Notes under the pieces: generated by a model
Database searches by the model: none
Seen by the model: the letters and a program-made list of their open reading frames with translations, nothing else
What the model was told of the DNA's origin: nothing
Program-made: the position numbers and the translations under genes
Part shown: positions 42,797 through 52,559 of the stretch, one piece after another
Layout: each line of letters starts with the position of its first letter
Numbering within the stretch: position 1 is the first letter of the stretch
DNA from: a virus
IMG/VR virus record: IMGVR_UViG_3300048999_000052
Span: 1-64,000 of that record
Direction: 5' to 3' (one strand)
Length of the DNA stretch: 64,000 nt

Positions 42797-45700
42797 TTGG
42801 CCACCGACCACGCTCAGAGTTTGCGCCTGGGGCAGCGGGGAGTTGCCCCCACCCCAGGCGTACAGCTGGTTGCTGTCGCCTCGCTACCCTCAGTTGCTTA
42901 TCGGGGCCAGCTGGTCTATGCCCTGGACATCGATGAGTTCCGGGTCTTCGACGGCGACGCCTGGCAGATCCCCACCGCAGCTACCACTGGTGGCCTGCAG
43001 ATGTTCGTCCAGGCAACTGCGCCTGTGGCTGACAACGTGGGTGATCTGTGGCTGAAGGACACCACCTACCAGATCTATGTCTGGGACGGTACGACCTGGC
43101 AAGAAGTCCAAGACCCGACTGCGGATGCGGCTGCTGCTGCCGCTGCGGCGGCTCAAGTGGATGCCACCAGTGCGTTGGGTTTGGCTACCAACGCTCAGGC
43201 CACTGCTGATGGCAAGATCACCGCGTTCTACCAGAGCCTGGAGCCGGCGCTTCCAACTGAGGATCCCCAAGAAGGCGACATCTGGTATCGCACGTCGGAT
43301 AACCGGGCCTTCATCTACCACTCGGGCGCGTTTGTGGAGATCCAAGACGCTGCCATTGTCGATGCGCTGACTCAGGCTGGTACGGCCCAGGCCACTGCGG
43401 ACCAGAAGATCAGCTCGTACTTCCAGACTGGACCACCGTGGGCTAATGGCTCAGCTGGCCATGGCAACGACATCGGTGACCTGTGGTACGACACCGACGA
43501 CAACAACAAGCCGTACCGCTGGGATGGGAACTGGACCCCAGTCCAGGACGGCACGATCGCTATCGCCCAGACTGCAGCTAACACTGCACAGGCGGCTGCT
43601 GATGCAGCTCAGGCCACGGCTGACAGCGCACTGACTGCTGCCACCACGGATGGCAATCCACCGAGTAGCTCTCCTACGCCGGAGACCTTGAGTGGGATCG
43701 GGTTGTTCATCACCAAGTGGGCGCCGATCACCAACGCTGACCCAGTTACTTACGAGATCCACGTCAGCGCTGTCTCTGGCTTCACCGCGAACAGCTCTAC
43801 CTTGGTGGGCCAGACCACCGCTTCCCAGTTCGTAGTCAAGGCGCTGCCGGGCTCTCCACCCGCTCCGGGTGACCCAGATCCCCGAGTACTGGACTACGAC
43901 ACCACCTATTACGTGCGGATTATCGCCAAGGACGCTGACGGGGCTGCTGCCCAGAGCGCCCAGACGTCCGCCATGGTCTTTCGGGTCACTGGCGTGGATC
44001 TACAGGCGGACTCCGTCACAGCAGCTAACATCGTCTCCGGCACGATCACTGGCGACCTGCTGGATGCCAACATGATCGTCGCGGGTCAGATCCAGACGGC
44101 TGAGACTGGCCAGCGAGTAGCCCTTGGTAACACCGGCCTGCAGGGCTACAAGCCGGACAACTCGCTGATGATCAACCTGCCCACTGATGGCAGCGAGGGG
44201 CTAATTGACCTTGAGGTTGTTGCTCGTGGTCTGACCGCTCAAGACGGTGCCTCGCTGTACGGGGACAGCGAACTGAATGCTGACTCCACCATCGTCTTGC
44301 AGGCTGGTATCACCTCGCCCAGCTCTACGCCCCAGGTGGGCGTGACCTACGACGCGATTCAGATTTCGACCGCGGCTGTGGCAATGGTCGATAAGACCGG
44401 CGATCTCGGCACGTTCGACCTGGTCCCGTCCGAGGTGTATGCCATCGAGTGGAAAGACGCAGCAACCGATTACTGGGTGCTGCACCAGATTCGGTCCAAT
44501 GGCACTCGGTCGTGGTTCTTCAAAGTCAGCGATGGTACGCCGACTGATGCCGTCACCGGCCGGTACTTCACCGACACCACCGATTGGGCCTTCTACTCGG
44601 TGTGGCAGATCACTGGTGTGGGATCAACCGCTGGTGTGTATCGGATGGCTCGCTGGATCCCGGACGGAGCGGCGAACACGTACTACATGCACTCGCCAGC
44701 TGGTCTGAACAGGTACTCGCGGCAGAACGGTGTGGCCTCGCCAACGATTGGGTCTGACGGCACTAACATCTTCACCGCGGAGATCATTTCAGGCAACCTG
44801 CGGATTAGGTACTGGATCCCGGATGGGTCTGGCAACAACCTGGCCTCCCCGATCGATACCTATGAATCTGGTACGGCGGCTGCCTACACAAACTCTGACT
44901 CGATGTGCACAATCCTGGTCGGCAACTTCGATGTTGGCGCTGGTCGCTACGCAGTTGCCCAGCGGGGTGTCTCCTATAACGCCCGATTGCTGAATGCCGT
45001 CGCCGGCTCGCCTGGCGGACTGTATCCAGCTGGTAGCAGTAACAACTGGGCGTCGGCCAACAAGGAGGCGTTCTCCTGGGAGTCGCCCACCACCAACCGC
45101 CGAGGGATGGCCTGGGATTCGGCCAACGGCGTCTTCTGGACCTTCGGTTCGGATGGCTTCATGTACAAGCACACCGGTGAGCAGTGGGATCCGGCGGTCA
45201 GCTCCAGTACGTTCTGGGCCAAGCAGACCTTCTATGACTCTGTCGGCACCACGCACGAGACTCAACCGCAGAGTCCTAACAAGAGCTACGCGGGCAAGCG
45301 TCGGGCCAAGAACTTCTACACCGTGCCAACCATCCCTTCGGGCGGGGTTGATGACCCCAATCAGGTTCGGTTGTACATGGCTCGGGGCGCAACTGCCCCA
45401 GCTAACACCAGCTATCACTTGCAGTACACCGGGTCCACGAACACCACCTGGACCACGATGGCCACTGCCACTGCTAACCCGCCCACCACCAATAACTTCC
45501 CCGGTGCTACTCCTGGGAAGATCTCCACGGCTGATGGCACCTCGCTGGTGATCTCTGGGGATGGCACGATCAAGCTCGGTGGCACAGATGTATCGGTTGG
45601 CTATCCAACTCGCTTCGTGCTGACCTCTGGTACGTCCTGGAGTAAGCCCGCGGGACTGAAGGCAGCCTACTTCGAGGCTGTTGGTGCTGGTGGCGCAGGC

Positions 45701-46249
45701 GGTGGTGCAGCCTCTGCGTCTGCTGGGAACCACAGCTGTGGAGCGGGCGGTGGAGCTGGTGGTACGGCCAAGGCACTAGTCCTAGCAGCAAACATTCCCT
45801 CCACGGTCACCTACGCGATTGGCGCCGCTGGGACGGGCGTATCAGCTGCTGCGGGTAACAACGGCGGGAACACCACAATCACGCTTACTTCCACCACACT
45901 CACCGGTAACGGAGGTGGTGGCGGACAGAGCACCATCTTGGCGGCATCTGGATTTGGTCCTGCTCCTGGTGCCGGTGGTACAGCTACTGGTGGTGATGCG
46001 AACTTCACGGGTGGCGGTGGTGGTGCTGGCTGGGGTAACGCAGGATTCGCTATCGGCGGAGCGGGTGGCTCTAGTGTCTATGGAGCAGGAGCTGGTGGGC
46101 GCGGTACGGCGACTACCGCGGCGTTCGGTGGTCTGGCTGGTGGGAACTACGGCGGCGGTGGTGGCGGCGCCATCTGTTGTAATGGCACTGGCGCGCAGGT
46201 CGGCGGCAATGGCGGACCCGGAGTCGTTTTCATCACCTGCTACTTCTAG
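42797..46249 (+). CDS. Large glycine-rich tail fibre/receptor-binding protein, 1150 aa
   Basis: TTG start. N-terminus has repeated LWYDTDDNNKPYRWDG/WYRTSDNRAFIYH-type segments, i.e. short WG..Y..DG attachment repeats, plus a fibronectin-like region and coiled Ala-rich stretches (AAAAAAAAQVDATSALG). A middle beta-domain follows, and the last 200 residues are Gly-rich (GAGGAGGGAASASAGNHSCG; GGGGGGAICCNG), like polyglycine-II receptor-binding tips. Probably the main host-recognition fibre; the SGNH enzyme is just downstream. Confidence 0.82.
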   Translation: MATDHAQSLRLGQRGVAPTPGVQLVAVASLPSVAYRGQLVYALDIDEFRVFDGDAWQIPTAATTGGLQMFVQATAPVADNVGDLWLKDTTYQIYVWDGTTWQEVQDPTADAAAAAAAAAQVDATSALGLATNAQATADGKITAFYQSLEPALPTEDPQEGDIWYRTSDNRAFIYHSGAFVEIQDAAIVDALTQAGTAQATADQKISSYFQTGPPWANGSAGHGNDIGDLWYDTDDNNKPYRWDGNWTPVQDGTIAIAQTAANTAQAAADAAQATADSALTAATTDGNPPSSSPTPETLSGIGLFITKWAPITNADPVTYEIHVSAVSGFTANSSTLVGQTTASQFVVKALPGSPPAPGDPDPRVLDYDTTYYVRIIAKDADGAAAQSAQTSAMVFRVTGVDLQADSVTAANIVSGTITGDLLDANMIVAGQIQTAETGQRVALGNTGLQGYKPDNSLMINLPTDGSEGLIDLEVVARGLTAQDGASLYGDSELNADSTIVLQAGITSPSSTPQVGVTYDAIQISTAAVAMVDKTGDLGTFDLVPSEVYAIEWKDAATDYWVLHQIRSNGTRSWFFKVSDGTPTDAVTGRYFTDTTDWAFYSVWQITGVGSTAGVYRMARWIPDGAANTYYMHSPAGLNRYSRQNGVASPTIGSDGTNIFTAEIISGNLRIRYWIPDGSGNNLASPIDTYESGTAAAYTNSDSMCTILVGNFDVGAGRYAVAQRGVSYNARLLNAVAGSPGGLYPAGSSNNWASANKEAFSWESPTTNRRGMAWDSANGVFWTFGSDGFMYKHTGEQWDPAVSSSTFWAKQTFYDSVGTTHETQPQSPNKSYAGKRRAKNFYTVPTIPSGGVDDPNQVRLYMARGATAPANTSYHLQYTGSTNTTWTTMATATANPPTTNNFPGATPGKISTADGTSLVISGDGTIKLGGTDVSVGYPTRFVLTSGTSWSKPAGLKAAYFEAVGAGGAGGGAASASAGNHSCGAGGGAGGTAKALVLAANIPSTVTYAIGAAGTGVSAAAGNNGGNTTITLTSTTLTGNGGGGGQSTILAASGFGPAPGAGGTATGGDANFTGGGGGAGWGNAGFAIGGAGGSSVYGAGAGGRGTATTAAFGGLAGGNYGGGGGGAICCNGTGAQVGGNGGPGVVFITCYF

Positions 46250-46256
46250 GAGTGCC

Positions 46257-46868
46257 ATGAGCTACGTCTACGGGTCGGGGACGCTTGCCGACTACACGCT
46301 GTATGCCCACGGGGTAATTGGCAACTTCGCCACTGCCAACGTTGGGCTGGTGGGTGATTCGATCACCACCCTGGGCCATGCTGACTTCTCCGCGGCGCTA
46401 TCGCTTGCGGGCGGTACGGCAGCGATCGACTACTGGTCGTCTCGGCCGACGACTCCTGCGGTCACCTCTACGCTCGCTCGACCAGTGCTGCCCAAGATCA
46501 TGGTGATGGCCTGTGGTACCAACGACATCTTCGCGCCGACTGGGATGGCTGCTCAGATCGCTCGGATGTCACCTACGGTGCTCGCGGCCAAGGGTTGTGA
46601 GCATCTGTTCTGGGTGGACGTGCACTGCTGCCGGACCAAGGTAGCTCTGCAGACTCAGGTCTACGACGAGCGCAACACCTGTCTGGTGAATGCCCAGATC
46701 CACGACGGGATCGAAAAGGACCACATCATCCCGTGGAACTGGACGCTGAACTACCGGGGCATCACCTGGCCGGGTTACTACCTGTCCGATGGGGTACATC
46801 CCAAGCCCAGTTTGGGGACTAAGTTCTGGGCCGCCTGCATCGTGAACTTCATCAAGGGCTATCTCTAA
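46257..46868 (+). CDS. SGNH/GDSL hydrolase, 203 aa
   Basis: ATG 46257 behind GGAGTGCC. Catalytic blocks: GLVGDSITTLGH (Ser in GDSI) near residue 33, VMACGTNDIF (Asn in GTND) near 86, and YLSDGVHPKP (Asp/His) near 176. SGNH hydrolases remove acyl groups from cell-wall glycans or lipids, so a tail-associated deacetylase is likely. No signal peptide. Confidence 0.88.
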   Translation: MSYVYGSGTLADYTLYAHGVIGNFATANVGLVGDSITTLGHADFSAALSLAGGTAAIDYWSSRPTTPAVTSTLARPVLPKIMVMACGTNDIFAPTGMAAQIARMSPTVLAAKGCEHLFWVDVHCCRTKVALQTQVYDERNTCLVNAQIHDGIEKDHIIPWNWTLNYRGITWPGYYLSDGVHPKPSLGTKFWAACIVNFIKGYL

Positions 46869-46912
46869 GCGACTGTCCTCCGGCGTCAAACTGGTACTGA
46901 CAAGGAGGACAG

Positions 46913-47236
46913 ATGTCTACTACGACTGCCAATCAGGGCCTGCCCGTACCCGTCGCTGGGGATGACCCAGATGTCGTCGGGGACATGACCGCATTGGCTC
47001 AGGCCATCGAGAAGAAGCTGGTGATGGTGTTCACCAGCGCCGCTGATCGAACCACCAGGGTGCCTTCGCCTACCTCTGGGATGTTCTCGGTCCGCACCGA
47101 TACCCATGTGGTGGAGGTCTACGACGGCTCGGCCTGGAAGCAGGTCTATCCGCCGGCTGTGCCTGCGGTGACCAATGGCTCGGCGGTACCCAGCAACTCC
47201 TCGGGTGCCAACGGCGACGTCTTCTTCAAGTTCTGA
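46913..47236 (+). CDS. Virion attachment-type protein, 107 aa
   Basis: Begins with TTTANQGLPVPVAGDDPDVV then GDMTALAQAIEKKLVMVF, a common start of short phage tail/fibre proteins, and contains a SGMFSVRTDTHVVEVYDGSA strand-turn of the VYDGSAWK type. Probably a small fibre or head decoration. AAGGAGGACAG precedes it. Confidence 0.65.
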   Translation: MSTTTANQGLPVPVAGDDPDVVGDMTALAQAIEKKLVMVFTSAADRTTRVPSPTSGMFSVRTDTHVVEVYDGSAWKQVYPPAVPAVTNGSAVPSNSSGANGDVFFKF

Positions 47237-47242
47237 GGCCAG

Positions 47243-48304
47243 ATGACCATCCACACCAAGGACGGCGGCGTCTGGAAGGCTGCCACCCCGTACCTGAAGA
47301 AGACTGGTACTTGGCAGGAGCCGACTCAGGTCTGGACCAAGGATTCGGGAATCTGGAAGCAGGTCTACCAAAAAGACGTCACTCCCCCGCCAGTACCAGC
47401 GCTGAGCCTGGATTTCATCGCCAACCGGTACCTGAACGTCAACGTCACACCGAACACGGTGGCTGATCCGAGTCTGGCCAAGGTCCGGGTGTTGGTGTCA
47501 GCTACGGCCTTCCCGGCCAACCCGTTCAGCTCGGGCTTCGTCTCTGAGCCCGATGTCACTTTCCCCGATGAGACCTGGTCGGACTTCTTGTACAACGTCA
47601 CCGGTGGCCACAGCGTCACTGGTACGACGACCAAGGAGTGGCCGACCAATCCTGGCTCGACCAGAGCGCTGACTGGTGGCACGACGTACTACTTCAGTGC
47701 CTTCGCCCAGGACATGAACGGCAACTGGTCGGCAGGTAACTACAAGAGCTTCAAGGCGCCGGATCGTACTGGTGTTGACCCAGTCCCGCCGGTGCAGTCG
47801 ATCAAGACCGTGGAGATCCCCGCCTTGTGGTCGGCCTGCTACAACGGCGACGACAGCCTGCGCTGGGCTGGGGTGAACCTGTACCAGGGGTTGTGGAACG
47901 CAGTCAACGGTGCCCAGGAGTCGGTCGTTGGTTTCGACCGGTTCAAGATCGTCAACGCCCTGCGAGGGGCATCGGTGATCAACAAGGTTGAGATCTACAT
48001 GTACTCGCGCGCGGCTTACAACCCTGCTCCGGGGTTCTTGGCCAGGTACGGGTTCCACGACGCTACGGCGATGCCTGCCTCGATTGCCACGTTGAACCGG
48101 TTCGGGGTGTTGCAGAACAACATCTTCCACTCCGCTGACGGACACTGGATTGACATCACCTCGATGTCCACCTCGGTCTGGAAGAACGGCACCGCGACTG
48201 GGATGTTCTTCCAGCCCAACACGTTCGATCGGCACTACTCGGGGTTGTTCGACGGTCACACCCAGACACACCCGCCCAAGCTTCGCTTTACCTTCACAGC
48301 GTGA
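47243..48304 (+). CDS. Minor tail protein with fibronectin-like domain, 353 aa
   Basis: Starts with repeats KDGGVWKAATPYLKKTGTWQ then KDSGIWKQVY (VWK... repeats similar to 46913). Then a VTPPPVPALSLDF fibronectin/Ig-like domain and a C-terminal lectin-like beta domain (FKIVNALRGASVINKVEIYM; HWIDITSMSTS). Probably tail-tip or fibre protein. Confidence 0.7.
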   Translation: MTIHTKDGGVWKAATPYLKKTGTWQEPTQVWTKDSGIWKQVYQKDVTPPPVPALSLDFIANRYLNVNVTPNTVADPSLAKVRVLVSATAFPANPFSSGFVSEPDVTFPDETWSDFLYNVTGGHSVTGTTTKEWPTNPGSTRALTGGTTYYFSAFAQDMNGNWSAGNYKSFKAPDRTGVDPVPPVQSIKTVEIPALWSACYNGDDSLRWAGVNLYQGLWNAVNGAQESVVGFDRFKIVNALRGASVINKVEIYMYSRAAYNPAPGFLARYGFHDATAMPASIATLNRFGVLQNNIFHSADGHWIDITSMSTSVWKNGTATGMFFQPNTFDRHYSGLFDGHTQTHPPKLRFTFTA

Positions 48305-48337
48305 GGGTGAACCCTCTCCACGGAAGGTAGGTGTCTG

Positions 48338-48583
48338 GTGATCGACCCAAAGTTGCGGAACTGGATCATCAGCACGGTCACCGTCGTGTGGGCGCTGAAC
48401 TTCCTGGTTGGGATCATCCCGGCCTTCCACTACAAGCCGGACCAGGCAATCAACGCCATCTTCATGGCTATCGTCGGTGGTCTGTTCGCTATCTCAGCTC
48501 GCAAATCGGATACAGACAAGAAAGAGCTCCCCAAGAAGAAGCGGGACGAGGAGAAGGACGACGAGGACGGTGACGAGCCGTGA
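48338..48583 (+). CDS. Membrane protein, possible lysis accessory, 81 aa
   Basis: GTG 48338. Two hydrophobic segments (WIISTVTVVWALNFLVGIIP and AINAIFMAIVGGLFAIS), then a strongly charged tail (KKELPKKKRDEEKDDEDGDE). A two-helix plan with charged tail is holin-like. First of a membrane/lysis group. Confidence 0.7.
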   Translation: MIDPKLRNWIISTVTVVWALNFLVGIIPAFHYKPDQAINAIFMAIVGGLFAISARKSDTDKKELPKKKRDEEKDDEDGDEP

Positions 48584-49050
48584 TGGATGTACTCAACGAT
48601 CTCCTCCCGTCCTTCTCCTGGTCACTGATTGGCTTCATCACCGGTTGGCTGGTTGGCCGGGAGATGCTGTTCTTTAACCGGAGGGTGGAGGCAGCTGTGT
48701 CTGACAAGGAGCAGACCAAGCCCGTCCGTGGCAATCGGTTGCTGGGCTGGGTAGTGATCGTCTTGTCGGTCTTCACGGTGCTGCAGGGCTCGTACTACGC
48801 CTACGAGACCAACCGGAAGGCCAGTTGCCAGGCCCAGTTCAACAACGACTTCGCGCATGTGATCAGCCTGCGCGCGCAGTGGGCCGATGAGGACAAGGCT
48901 GCGGAGCTGAAGCTGTTCCATGATCTGCTGGCCACCACCAAGCCTGGTCAGGGCGGCAAGATCTTGCAGGACTACCTGGTTTCGACCGAGCGCACGGATA
49001 AGCTGCGGCGGGAGAACCCGCTCCCTAAGCTAGAAGATCGTGGCTGCTGA
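48583..49050 (+). CDS. Two-helix membrane protein, 155 aa
   Basis: ATG 48583 (the frame also opens at GTG 48580). Hydrophobic segments near residues 12-30 ([19 protein letters not shown]) and 54-75 ([20 protein letters not shown]), then a soluble helical domain with one Cys. Membrane protein of the lysis group; function unknown. Confidence 0.7.
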   Translation: MDVLNDLLPSFSWSLIGFITGWLVGREMLFFNRRVEAAVSDKEQTKPVRGNRLLGWVVIVLSVFTVLQGSYYAYETNRKASCQAQFNNDFAHVISLRAQWADEDKAAELKLFHDLLATTKPGQGGKILQDYLVSTERTDKLRRENPLPKLEDRGC

Positions 49051-49051
49051 G

Positions 49052-49786
49052 ATGCGACGTGACCGTACTATCCCCACACCGATCTTGGTGTTGGTGCTGC
49101 TGCTGTCAGCGGTCACGTTGTTCCAGATCTGGCAGACCTCTCAGAAGGTGCAAGACCAGGCCGTCGAGATCTCCAACGGTCAAGCCGAGCGCACCAACCT
49201 GGCCGCCTCGGTGAACAACAGCATCGATCAGTCCCAAGCCCTGGCCAAGCAGGTCGAAGCCCTGGGTGCGACTCCAGTGGTGAAGTCAGTCGATATCCCC
49301 CAGAAGGTTGCGGTTGGCCCGACTGGACCTAAGGGTGATGTCGGCTCTCAAGGCCCGACTGGTCCCCAGGGACCGCAAGGTCCGATCGGACCACAAGGGC
49401 CTATCGGCCCCCAGGGCAAGGCAGGACCTTACCCGGAATGCCTGCTGGCTGCTACCAAGTGCGTCGGCGCCCCAGGAGCCACTGGACCGAAGGGAGACCA
49501 AGGTGCCAAAGGCGAGCAAGGAGCTGCGGGCCAGACTGGAGCAACAGGTGCGCAAGGTGATCAAGGACCAAAGGGAGCAACCGGAGACGCCGGTCCAGCA
49601 GGTCCTCAAGGACCTCAGGGAGATCAGGGACCGCAGGGACCAGTGGGTCCAGTCGGCCCGCCAGGAGCAGATGGCCAAGCAGGCCCGGTCTGCCCAGAAG
49701 GATATGAAGTCACCACCCAGACCGTGATGACCACCGAGAACCCCGCTGGGATCGAAACCAAGATCTGCACCGCCAAAGCGCCGTGA
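49052..49786 (+). CDS. Membrane-anchored collagen-like protein, 244 aa
   Basis: ATG 49052 after TGAG. N-terminal TM helix ([19 protein letters not shown]), a coiled linker, then about 45 Gly-X-Y triplets in two blocks separated by a Cys segment ([18 protein letters not shown]), and a short C-terminal cap ([18 protein letters not shown]). It sits next to the endolysin, so it may span the cell wall during lysis or serve as a rod-like spacer. Unusual for a lysis cassette. Confidence 0.75.
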   Translation: MRRDRTIPTPILVLVLLLSAVTLFQIWQTSQKVQDQAVEISNGQAERTNLAASVNNSIDQSQALAKQVEALGATPVVKSVDIPQKVAVGPTGPKGDVGSQGPTGPQGPQGPIGPQGPIGPQGKAGPYPECLLAATKCVGAPGATGPKGDQGAKGEQGAAGQTGATGAQGDQGPKGATGDAGPAGPQGPQGDQGPQGPVGPVGPPGADGQAGPVCPEGYEVTTQTVMTTENPAGIETKICTAKAP

Positions 49787-49807
49787 CAGAGGTTGCATCC
49801 TGGAGTC

Positions 49808-50470
49808 ATGGCAGCAAGTCAGAATGGCTACGCGGCGAACGACATTAGTCGCACCCAGTCGTGGAAGATCCCCGGTACGTCCCGGGCGATCCGTCTACGT
49901 AAGGGCTCGCCTGGTGCTCTGCTTGTGGCCTGGGCCGCCTGGTTCGACAAGAACGTCGAGGACATCGACGCTGGCGAACTGGACGACTGGGGCTACGCCG
50001 AGCGCCCGATCCGGGGCAGCACCACCACGCTGTCCAATCACGCCTCTGGTACGGCGATGGACCTGAACTCCACTAAGCACCCGCTCGGAGTTCGTAACAC
50101 CTTCACGCCTGCCCAGACCGCCAAGATCAGAGCCGAGCTCAAAAACTACGAGGGCTGCATCCGCTGGGGTGGCGACTACACCGGCCGCCCGGATGAGATG
50201 CACTTCGAGATCGTCAAGGACGTGGCTACCTGTGATCGCGTCCTGGCCAAGCTCAATAAGGCCCCTGCAGACGTAACCCCGCCCGAGGAGGACGACATGC
50301 CTTTCACTGATGCACAGATCCGAGCCCTGGTACAAGCCGAGCTCGAAGAGTACGGCCAGCGACTGTTTGGCCCTGGTGGCTCGATGGGCGGTCTGATCAC
50401 CAAGATCGACGCCCTTGACGACAAGGTCGACAAGCTGATCGCTGCCCTGCCCAAGGTCCAGGACAAGTAA
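49808..50470 (+). CDS. Endolysin, M15-type peptidase, 220 aa
   Basis: S-N-H-A-S-G-T-A-M-D near residue 76 and D-E-M-H-F-E-I near 128 are the zinc-ligand motifs (SxHxxGxAxD and H) of M15/VanY peptidases, which cut peptide cross-links of peptidoglycan. The C-terminal 60 residues hold a coiled-coil (DAQIRALVQAELEEYGQRLF) that might bind wall or membrane. ATG 49808 is preferred (TTG 49793 possible). Followed by the holin. Confidence 0.88.
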   Translation: MAASQNGYAANDISRTQSWKIPGTSRAIRLRKGSPGALLVAWAAWFDKNVEDIDAGELDDWGYAERPIRGSTTTLSNHASGTAMDLNSTKHPLGVRNTFTPAQTAKIRAELKNYEGCIRWGGDYTGRPDEMHFEIVKDVATCDRVLAKLNKAPADVTPPEEDDMPFTDAQIRALVQAELEEYGQRLFGPGGSMGGLITKIDALDDKVDKLIAALPKVQDK

Positions 50471-50853
50471 TGAGCGACCAGAACATTGCTCCCTCGCAGG
50501 TGAGCACCTCCAAGCCGGTTCGGTACCTGGGCGCGATGGGTGCGGCAGCTACTGCTGCGGTCACAGCGCTGGCTGTCATTCCGGGCATCCCCGCCTGGGT
50601 ACCGGCCGTTGTTGGTGCCCTGGGGTTGGTGTTCACGGTGTTCGTCTCCAAGCTCACCGAGAACAACACCACGCCCTGGACCGACGTCGCGGCCAAGGTC
50701 ACCCCCACCGGTGAGACCATCGCCGGCCCAGCCAGCAACATCCGTACCGGCGCCACCGTAGAGGTTTCGCTGCCGAACACGACCTTGGGCGAAGTACTGG
50801 ATGACCCCAAGGACGGCCGGGCTGTTTGGCCCGCTGATCCCCAGATTCCCTAA
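50470..50853 (+). CDS. Holin-like protein, 127 aa
   Basis: ATG 50470 overlaps the endolysin stop. Two transmembrane helices (YLGAMGAAATAAVTALAVIPG and WVPAVVGALGLVFTVFVSKL) separated by IPAWVPA, and a soluble C-terminal part. Typical size and plan of class II holins, adjacent to the endolysin. Confidence 0.8.
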   Translation: MSDQNIAPSQVSTSKPVRYLGAMGAAATAAVTALAVIPGIPAWVPAVVGALGLVFTVFVSKLTENNTTPWTDVAAKVTPTGETIAGPASNIRTGATVEVSLPNTTLGEVLDDPKDGRAVWPADPQIP

Positions 50854-50862
50854 GGAGCAAGC

Positions 50863-51330
50863 ATGGCTACCGGTCCGTTCGTCTTCAACATCATGAAGGG
50901 CAAGGCGGGGTACTACTCGACCCTGCCCGCAGCCGCTGATGCCCTGATTCTTGTCTGGCTGAAGAGTGCGGGCCTGGAGTCGGATGCCACCCTGAAGGAC
51001 TACGCGAACTTGTCGGTGCTGCTGGCGGCAGCCAACGACGAGTGCGACTTCACCGGTTACACCCGTCGAACGCTGGCCAACGTGACCTCGGCAGTGGACA
51101 ACACGAACGACCTGTGGAAGGTCGACGCTGATGACCCGGCCACCTACACCAACACTGGTACGGCTCAGGTGGCTGGGGCAGCGATCGTTTGCTACGACGA
51201 TGACACCGGCGCTGGTACGGATACCTCGCTGATTCCGATCGCTCAATTGCTGACCGGCACGCTGAGCTTCGACAACAACGTGGTCACCACCATCAGCTTC
51301 AACGCCTCGGGCATCTACACCGCGAGCTAA
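50863..51330 (+). CDS. Virion protein, 155 aa
   Basis: Ala/Thr-rich, with NIMKGKAGYYSTLPAAADAL then LKDYANLSVLLAAANDECDF, and a beta-rich end. Similar actinophage proteins sit near head or tail genes. AAGGAGCAAGC precedes ATG. Function unassigned. Confidence 0.7.
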   Translation: MATGPFVFNIMKGKAGYYSTLPAAADALILVWLKSAGLESDATLKDYANLSVLLAAANDECDFTGYTRRTLANVTSAVDNTNDLWKVDADDPATYTNTGTAQVAGAAIVCYDDDTGAGTDTSLIPIAQLLTGTLSFDNNVVTTISFNASGIYTAS

Positions 51331-51332
51331 CC

Positions 51333-52061
51333 ATGGCCGTGGCTTTCGATGCAGTCGGACCAGCCGCTGCCCTGGGGCAGACTGCTACTACTCCGACCAC
51401 GGTTACGTGGGCGCATATCGTCACAGGGTCCAACACCGCACTCGTGGTGTTCGTTGGCGTGGGTCAGAACTCTGGTTCTGATGCCACCAAGACGATCAGT
51501 AGTGTGACCTATAACGCTGTTGGAATGACCCAGATCGGTACGCCTAAGCACACCAACGACTCAACAGCCGGCTACCTAGCTTGTTATGGGTTGATCAACC
51601 CGACCACTGGAACGAATAACGTAGTGGTCACCTTTGCGTCGGCTCCATCCACAGCTGAGTGTGGATCGGTTTCTTTCACTGGGGTCAACCAAACCACGGC
51701 CTTTGGTACGCCAGTCGTGGGAGCTGGGAACACGACAACGGCTACTGCTGCGGTGGCTTCGAACACGAGTGGCAACATCATCGCCTTCGGGGTGTGCGGT
51801 GGCGTCGACTTCGCCGCAACTCCGACCAGCCCAGCGACCAAGCGCTACTTGGCGAATTTCGGCAACAGCTCGGCGGGTGGTAATGCCGCCGGGGCCACGA
51901 TCCCGTCCACTGGTAGCTCAGTCACCACCGCATGGGCAATGAGCGCTGTGGACTTCTGGGCGGTGATCGCGGTCGAGGTTCTGGCTGCTGGTGGAGCTGC
52001 TGCAGTGTCGAGTGTGCCAGCACAGCGGATCCGCCGCATGCAGCCACTGATTGTCCGATAG
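51333..52061 (+). CDS. Virion/fibre-type protein, 242 aa
   Basis: Beta-rich Thr/Ser/Gly/Ala protein (TTVTWAHIVTGSNTALVVFV; TTTATAAVASNTSGNIIAFG). Jelly-roll-like, often seen in tail-tip or collar proteins. C-terminal RIRRMQPLIVR. No catalytic motif. Overlaps nothing; ATG 51333. Confidence 0.65.
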   Translation: MAVAFDAVGPAAALGQTATTPTTVTWAHIVTGSNTALVVFVGVGQNSGSDATKTISSVTYNAVGMTQIGTPKHTNDSTAGYLACYGLINPTTGTNNVVVTFASAPSTAECGSVSFTGVNQTTAFGTPVVGAGNTTTATAAVASNTSGNIIAFGVCGGVDFAATPTSPATKRYLANFGNSSAGGNAAGATIPSTGSSVTTAWAMSAVDFWAVIAVEVLAAGGAAAVSSVPAQRIRRMQPLIVR

Positions 52062-52069
52062 GAGACACG

Positions 52070-52558
52070 ATGTACCACGCGAGGGCTTACTCGTTCCCGA
52101 TCAACATCACCACCGCCTTCACGGCTCAGATCGACGTGATGGAGCTACTGGCTGGTACTGGTCGTCCACTACTCATCCTTGGCTTCGAATTGGGGCAGAT
52201 CTCAGAGATCGGTGACGCTCAGGAGGAGGGCTTGACGCTGGTGATGAAGCGGGTCACCGGCGCGCCTACTTCTGGCTCCGGTGGTACGGCTGCGGCTGCT
52301 CCGGTAACGATGCAGCCCAACGATGCCGCGGCTACTGCCACGCTGGAGGTCGGCAACACCACCAAGCTCACCGGTGGAACTTCAGTCGATCTGAAGCGCT
52401 TCGACTGGAACGTTCGATCCTCTCTGCTGTACCTGCCGGTGCCTGACGCCCGGTTCGTGATCGACGCTGGCACCCGAATGGTGTTGGAGCTGGTAACCAC
52501 GCCGGCTGACTCGATCAGTGGCATCCACGGCAGCCTGGACATCCTCGAACTGGTCTGA
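52070..52558 (+). CDS. Virion protein, 162 aa
   Basis: ATG 52070 behind GGAGACACG. Beta-rich: YHARAYSFPINITTAFTAQI, RPLLILGFELGQISEIGDAQ. I recall YHAR...TAQIDVMEL..G...PL.ILG..L.Q.SE.GDA.EE.L as a frequent actinophage structural-protein motif. Likely virion-surface. Confidence 0.7.
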   Translation: MYHARAYSFPINITTAFTAQIDVMELLAGTGRPLLILGFELGQISEIGDAQEEGLTLVMKRVTGAPTSGSGGTAAAAPVTMQPNDAAATATLEVGNTTKLTGGTSVDLKRFDWNVRSSLLYLPVPDARFVIDAGTRMVLELVTTPADSISGIHGSLDILELV

Positions 52559-52559
52559 C

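Noticed and set aside
44789-45733. 314-codon minus-strand frame inside the fibre gene
   Set aside because: Antisense shadow; rightward fibre repeats are clearly coding.
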